Below the pieces are notes generated by a model that was given only the letters and a program-made list of their open reading frames with translations, made no database searches and was not told the origin of the DNA. The position numbers and the translations under genes were made by a program. This document shows positions 61,048-64,000 of a stretch of DNA of 64,000 bases, piece by piece. How positions within the stretch are numbered: position 1 is the stretch's first letter; each line of letters begins with the position of its first letter. Origin of the DNA: Aliidiomarina minuta (GTDB lineage: Bacteria > Pseudomonadota > Gammaproteobacteria > Enterobacterales > Alteromonadaceae); assembly GCF_003987145.1 (NCBI RefSeq), contig NZ_PIPL01000001.1, positions 1,116,001-1,180,000 of the forward strand, given 5' to 3'.

Positions 61048-62126
61048 CCCCGCCGTAGTGCGGTTTTCACTGAGTCCGGCAAAGGCGGCAATGCAGACTT
61101 CGGTAGTAAATAGGTCGACAAATTAAGTAAATCAGTAAAAATGCGGTTTTTCTCGGTGGTTTTACGCAGGTATTCATGACCCGATGAGCCACCCGTACCT
61201 ATTTTCGAACCCAGCATGCGCTGCACCATCATGGCATGGCGGTAACGCCAGATGGTCATATTATCGTCCATGTCAGCAAGGCAGCTTAAAACCTGGAACG
61301 GCAGGTTAAACACCGGTTCTTCACGATACAGGTTAATAAATAACGCGCCCTGCATCGCCCGTTGCGACAAGCGCACCCGTCCTTCATCCTGCATATGCTT
61401 ATATCTCTCCGCATCGAAGAGCGCCGCGAAGTTTTCCCGGGTACTGTCCAGCTCTTTCAGCTCAGCTTCCAGCTCGTCTTCACTTAACAATTCATTAGTA
61501 CGCAAAATCTCTTCATCATGATCCAGGTTCTGCTTAATGGCCTGCTGATAGTGCTGCCAGAAGGCAAAGTCTTCAAACTCCAGAAAAGGCATACGCGCCA
61601 GCCAGTCATCGACGCATTCAAAAAGACTAGCCTTCTTTTCCTGCTCAGCTAAATAGGCTCTGTCTTTATCGTTAATGCGGGTATAAAACGATTCCTGATC
61701 AAAGTTAATCCGGCTTTTGCGCTTGAGCCCTAAACTGATCTCCAGCTCTTTGAACTGAATGCTCTGAAAACCAGAAGCTGGCACCAGGTAATCACGAAAT
61801 TCCAGAAAGTCCTGCGGGGTCATGGTTTCCAGCACGCCAATCTGCTGATTCAGCAATTGCTGAATAGTGCCTATACGGTGCAATCTGTGTACAACCGTCA
61901 TCAAAGACTCATCAGCAACCTGTTCGGCGCGGAAAATAGAAAGCACCGAACGCAGTTCGTGGGTGATTTGTTTAAACCACAGCTCATAGGCCTGGTGCAC
62001 AATAATAAATAAGGTTTCATCATGCGCGGGCGCACCATACTTTTCGCTTTGTAGCGTCTGCGCCCCAAGGAGTTTATCCAGCTGCAGATAGTCACTGTAA
62101 TAAACCGCTTCTTTGTTCTTTTTCAT
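61044..62126 (-). CDS. Tryptophan 2,3-dioxygenase
   Basis: Haem enzyme opening L-tryptophan to N-formylkynurenine. 360 residues, all-helical: YYSDYLQLDKLLGAQ, HDETLFIIVHQAYELWFKQI (distal pocket), LETMTPQDFLEFRDYL, the haem-contacting block RYRHAMMVQRMLGSKIGTGG and SSGHEYLRKT. The ATG at 62124-62126 (MKKNKEAVYYSD) fits the family. No kynurenine formamidase or kynureninase gene is next to it, so the rest of the pathway must be elsewhere or tryptophan breakdown stops early. Confidence 0.95.
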   Translation of the reverse strand: MKKNKEAVYYSDYLQLDKLLGAQTLQSEKYGAPAHDETLFIIVHQAYELWFKQITHELRSVLSIFRAEQVADESLMTVVHRLHRIGTIQQLLNQQIGVLETMTPQDFLEFRDYLVPASGFQSIQFKELEISLGLKRKSRINFDQESFYTRINDKDRAYLAEQEKKASLFECVDDWLARMPFLEFEDFAFWQHYQQAIKQNLDHDEEILRTNELLSEDELEAELKELDSTRENFAALFDAERYKHMQDEGRVRLSQRAMQGALFINLYREEPVFNLPFQVLSCLADMDDNMTIWRYRHAMMVQRMLGSKIGTGGSSGHEYLRKTTEKNRIFTDLLNLSTYLLPKSALPPLPDSVKTALRRG

Positions 62127-62266
62127 AATCTCTGGCCTGCTTATTATAAATACCAGCTTCATTAAAACAGGCGCAGGTAAAGAGGTAAAGCCAGCCATTG
62201 ATAAAGTGTTGCTGCGCAGCGCAGCCCCCGCTATGCTGGAGGTATATTAACTGTAGGAGAAGTTGC

Positions 62267-62539
62267 ATGACCTGGGATGATGATATTCACAATGTGTATG
62301 AAAAACTGGTCGTTGAATATGTTGAAGGTTTAGAGATGGAAAAAACCCATGACCACGACTTCATCGCCGACATGTGCTGTGTAGTACTGAACAAGTTGCC
62401 ATCGCGTTACATCCGACATGACGTCGATATGCAATTTTACTTAACCGATTCGGAGCGCGAGGAAATGCAGGAGCGAGTTGCCCACGCTGTTAATGCAGCG
62501 CTGGTTAAGTTACAAAATAAGAATAGTAGAGAAGAATAA
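62267..62539 (+). CDS. ComFB-like late competence development family protein
   Basis: 90 residues; MTWDDDIHNVYEKLVVEYVEG, DHDFIADMCCVVLNKLPSRYIRHDVDMQFYL (in pieces) are the ComFB family core. AGGAG lies six bases before the ATG at 62267. Members of this family have been reported as cyclic-di-GMP-binding proteins in other bacteria; that role here is inferred only. No com genes are adjacent. Confidence 0.88.
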   Translation: MTWDDDIHNVYEKLVVEYVEGLEMEKTHDHDFIADMCCVVLNKLPSRYIRHDVDMQFYLTDSEREEMQERVAHAVNAALVKLQNKNSREE

Positions 62540-62544
62540 AAGAA

Positions 62545-62658
62545 GGAGGTGAACCCCACCAGCCACACCCCGGCACACACATCCCTGACTGCGGCTGCTC
62601 CCTTCCGGGCCTGACCGAGTCCGCCAGTTAATGTTGCGAGGGGACCCGTGGGGCCACC
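62545..62658 (-). ncRNA. ffs: 4.5S RNA of the signal recognition particle
   Basis: About 114 nt on the minus strand. The apical domain IV is present: GGTCAGGCCCGGAAGGGAGCAGCC with the GGAA tetraloop and the Ffh-binding symmetric and asymmetric loops; flanking arms GGTGGCCCCAC and GTGGGGTTCACC close the long hairpin. A T-rich run (CTTCTTTTATTC) follows the 3' end as a terminator. Confidence 0.95.
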
Positions 62659-62660
62659 AA

Positions 62661-62690
62661 GGCGCATTATCAATTAAATGCGCCTTTTTT
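62661..62690 (+). terminator. Plus-strand terminator overlapping the ffs promoter
   Basis: GGCGCATT / AATGCGCC stem (8 bp, 8-nt loop) followed by TTTTTT on the plus strand. It would stop transcripts coming from the ComFB-like gene that have run antisense through ffs. Confidence 0.75.
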
Positions 62691-62694
62691 GCAA
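62666..62694 (-). promoter_or_regulatory. Promoter of ffs (4.5S RNA)
   Basis: On the minus strand TTGCAA (62689-62694), 17-bp spacer, GATAAT (62666-62671), about 8 bp before the RNA 5' end. Confidence 0.75.
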
Positions 62695-62709
62695 GCCAAG
62701 TCAGCTATT

Positions 62710-62750
62710 CAGTTAACGATTTCGTTAACTGTTTCGTTAACGGTAATGCC
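62710..62750. repeat. GTTAACGAAA tandem/inverted repeats at the end of the last gene
   Basis: CAGTTAACGA (62710-62719) and TCGTTAACTG (62722-62731) form a perfect 10-bp inverted repeat. A further TTTCGTTAACGG follows and overlaps the stop codon of the next gene at 62737. The hairpin may act as the 3' end of that minus-strand gene; no T-run follows. Confidence 0.65.
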
Positions 62751-64000
62751 GCCCTTCCTGCGCATTTACTCTGGGCTCCAGACGATAACCGCTGGACATA
62801 AACGCATAACCCAGTCCTAAACGAACCGAAGGTTCAACACCTTCAATGGGTGTCACCACGCTTAATGTCAGGCCAACTCCCCCGCCTAAACTGAAATGCG
62901 TGTTCAGTTCAGCAAAAGAATAGCTATTGGCCACGCCATCACTGGGTAGTCGCTCCCAGGCTGCGCCCTGCTCTGGCTGCACCTCAGCGCGGCTATCATC
63001 ACTCCATTGAGCATATTCCAGCCCATGATTAATGGTTAATGAAGTCACCACTGAGTCCTCCAGAAAACTGAACCAGAAACCAATACCTGCACTGACAAAA
63101 TAATTATCCAGTTCCAGTCCCACATCACGGTTGCGGTCTTCCCGTTCAAGTAATAACTGATGACTGCGGGTACCGCCTGAAAACTGGGTGGTCAGATTAA
63201 AACGATTCAGATAGCGCTGTACCGAAATCTCAAACTCGCTCTCAGGGCCTTCATAATTAACATGATTAACACGTTCAATCTGTGTCAGGTCAGAATAATT
63301 GATGTTACGCCCCTGAACCCAGGGTAGCTTATAATCATCCGTGGGTTCTCCCCCGGCACGCATGTGATAAAAACTAAAACGCCAACCGTGGTGATATGGA
63401 TGACGATAAGCCGGCGCGGTATATTCCCGGTTCACCGTCCGGTCCGTTATCAACTGAAAACGGTCATCAATAATCTGATAATCCGGATCAAACTCATCGC
63501 CGTCCAGGCGGCCCACTTCTATATGGTAAGCCCCGGCTTCGAGCTCACGATTCACATTATTCGATACCGATTTATAGACGGAGTTACCGTTACGATTCAC
63601 CTGCAGTGTCGACCGCCGATCCCGCGCGCTTAACGCCAGCCAGCCATACTGACGCTCTTCAAGAGCAAAATAAGCAAAACCATAAGGGGCGCCTGCAGCA
63701 ATATCGACGTCACTATGCAACGAACGGTGCCCTTGCATGTTAGCGCTGACTCTATAAGTCGCACCTGTGTCGACCGAGTGACGCACCGGAGACCCCACAG
63801 AACGGCCATCAATTTCAATATTAGCCTGCTGAGGATTTTTATAAATATAAACCGTAGCCTGTTCATTGCTGAACAATCGCTGCCGCGTAACACTATCGGT
63901 ATGCATCAGCGCCAGTTCCGGATGCCGCCAGTCCTGAGCAATAGATTGCGTAGCATAACCAACAATAAAGATATTAAAATTGGCGGGCAAATCACTGAGC
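62737..64000 (-). CDS. PEGA-like/beta-barrel protein, N-terminus beyond the window
   Basis: At least 420 codons, open to the window edge. Residues near the visible start contain a PEGA-like stretch (ATVYIYKNPQQANIEIDG, SVGSPVRHSVDTG), then a second similar beta-rich repeat (STLQVNRNGNSVYKSVS, LEAGAYHIEVGRLDGDEFDP), and the C-terminal half looks like an outer-membrane barrel with alternating hydrophobic strands (SLTINHGLEYAQW, VGLTLSVVTPIEGVEPSVRLGLGYAF). I do not recognise a named family. It could be a surface or carbohydrate-binding outer-membrane protein; this is inference. Confidence 0.7.
   Translation of the reverse strand, partial: LSDLPANFNIFIVGYATQSIAQDWRHPELALMHTDSVTRQRLFSNEQATVYIYKNPQQANIEIDGRSVGSPVRHSVDTGATYRVSANMQGHRSLHSDVDIAAGAPYGFAYFALEERQYGWLALSARDRRSTLQVNRNGNSVYKSVSNNVNRELEAGAYHIEVGRLDGDEFDPDYQIIDDRFQLITDRTVNREYTAPAYRHPYHHGWRFSFYHMRAGGEPTDDYKLPWVQGRNINYSDLTQIERVNHVNYEGPESEFEISVQRYLNRFNLTTQFSGGTRSHQLLLEREDRNRDVGLELDNYFVSAGIGFWFSFLEDSVVTSLTINHGLEYAQWSDDSRAEVQPEQGAAWERLPSDGVANSYSFAELNTHFSLGGGVGLTLSVVTPIEGVEPSVRLGLGYAFMSSGYRLEPRVNAQEGRHYR

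Noticed and set aside
1..64000. Prophage, integrative element, toxin-antitoxin, CRISPR or restriction-modification system
   Set aside because: I looked for integrase, transposase, phage structural genes, Cas proteins and small paired genes and found none; gene order is conserved core chromosome.

Overview
The window is a piece of core chromosome from a free-living, motile, aerobic marine gammaproteobacterium. Several things point to an Idiomarina-like member of the Alteromonadales: the rsxABCDGE-nth and apt-dnaX-ybaB-recR-htpG-adk orders shared with enterics, MotY of the sodium-driven polar flagellum next to RNase T, a Vibrio-type TonB2/TtpC energy-transduction operon with large TonB-dependent receptors, and a YcgL-RNase D-FadD cluster. 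This is an inference from gene content; no 16S rRNA is present. I see no prophage, integron, CRISPR array, transposase or secretion-system island.

Layout. 1-4.2 kb: a truncated glutathione S-transferase, a three-gene tRNA-Val array with a near-consensus promoter, and a MATE transporter-uvrB pair. 4.3-6.4 kb: an aminotransferase, then a 690-bp AT-rich gap with a cluster of DnaA boxes (DARS1-like) and two identical tRNA-Asn genes. 6.4-13.2 kb: a PAP2 phosphatase and the complete Rsx/Rnf electron-transport operon with nth. 13.2-18.4 kb: motY, rnt, a 2-Cys peroxiredoxin, monothiol glutaredoxin, Fe-superoxide dismutase, fadR and dsbB, a strongly redox-flavoured stretch. 18.4-30.4 kb: a minus-strand series (ycgN, FAH-family hydrolase, MltB-like transglycosylase, ycgL, rnd, fadD, alpha/beta hydrolase, Slp lipoprotein, tsaB, yoaA) and a divergent YfiR-domain histidine kinase. 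30.4-37.8 kb: the his operon (hisGDCBHAFIE) behind a leader peptide with six consecutive His codons and an attenuator. 38-48 kb: a second MATE transporter, cysteine desulfurase, hydrolase, MAPEG protein, adk, htpG, recR, ybaB, dnaX, apt. 48-60.2 kb: two large TonB-dependent receptors flanking a response regulator, a 41-residue membrane peptide and the operon DUF3450-ttpC-exbB-exbD-tonB-TPR. 60.5-64 kb: priC, tryptophan 2,3-dioxygenase, a ComFB-like protein, the 4.5S SRP RNA gene and a truncated PEGA-like/beta-barrel protein.

How the parts fit. FadR (16.9 kb) and FadD (22 kb) form a fatty-acid regulon pair, and each has a FadR-like palindrome about 90-105 bp upstream of its start. The TonB block looks like one uptake module for polymeric or peptide nutrients, since no Fur box was seen. 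htpG has a textbook heat-shock promoter, and dnaX carries an A10 slippery run that would make a short gamma subunit.

Non-ordinary signals are modest but real: the DnaA-box cluster, the dnaX A10 run, two copies of a GGGGTCAGAGCTAAAA inverted-repeat family (one of which supplies the C-terminus of a MATE protein), the orphan YfiR-histidine kinase, and a 4.5S RNA promoter that coincides with an oppositely oriented terminator. I did not find a convincing wholly new multi-gene system.
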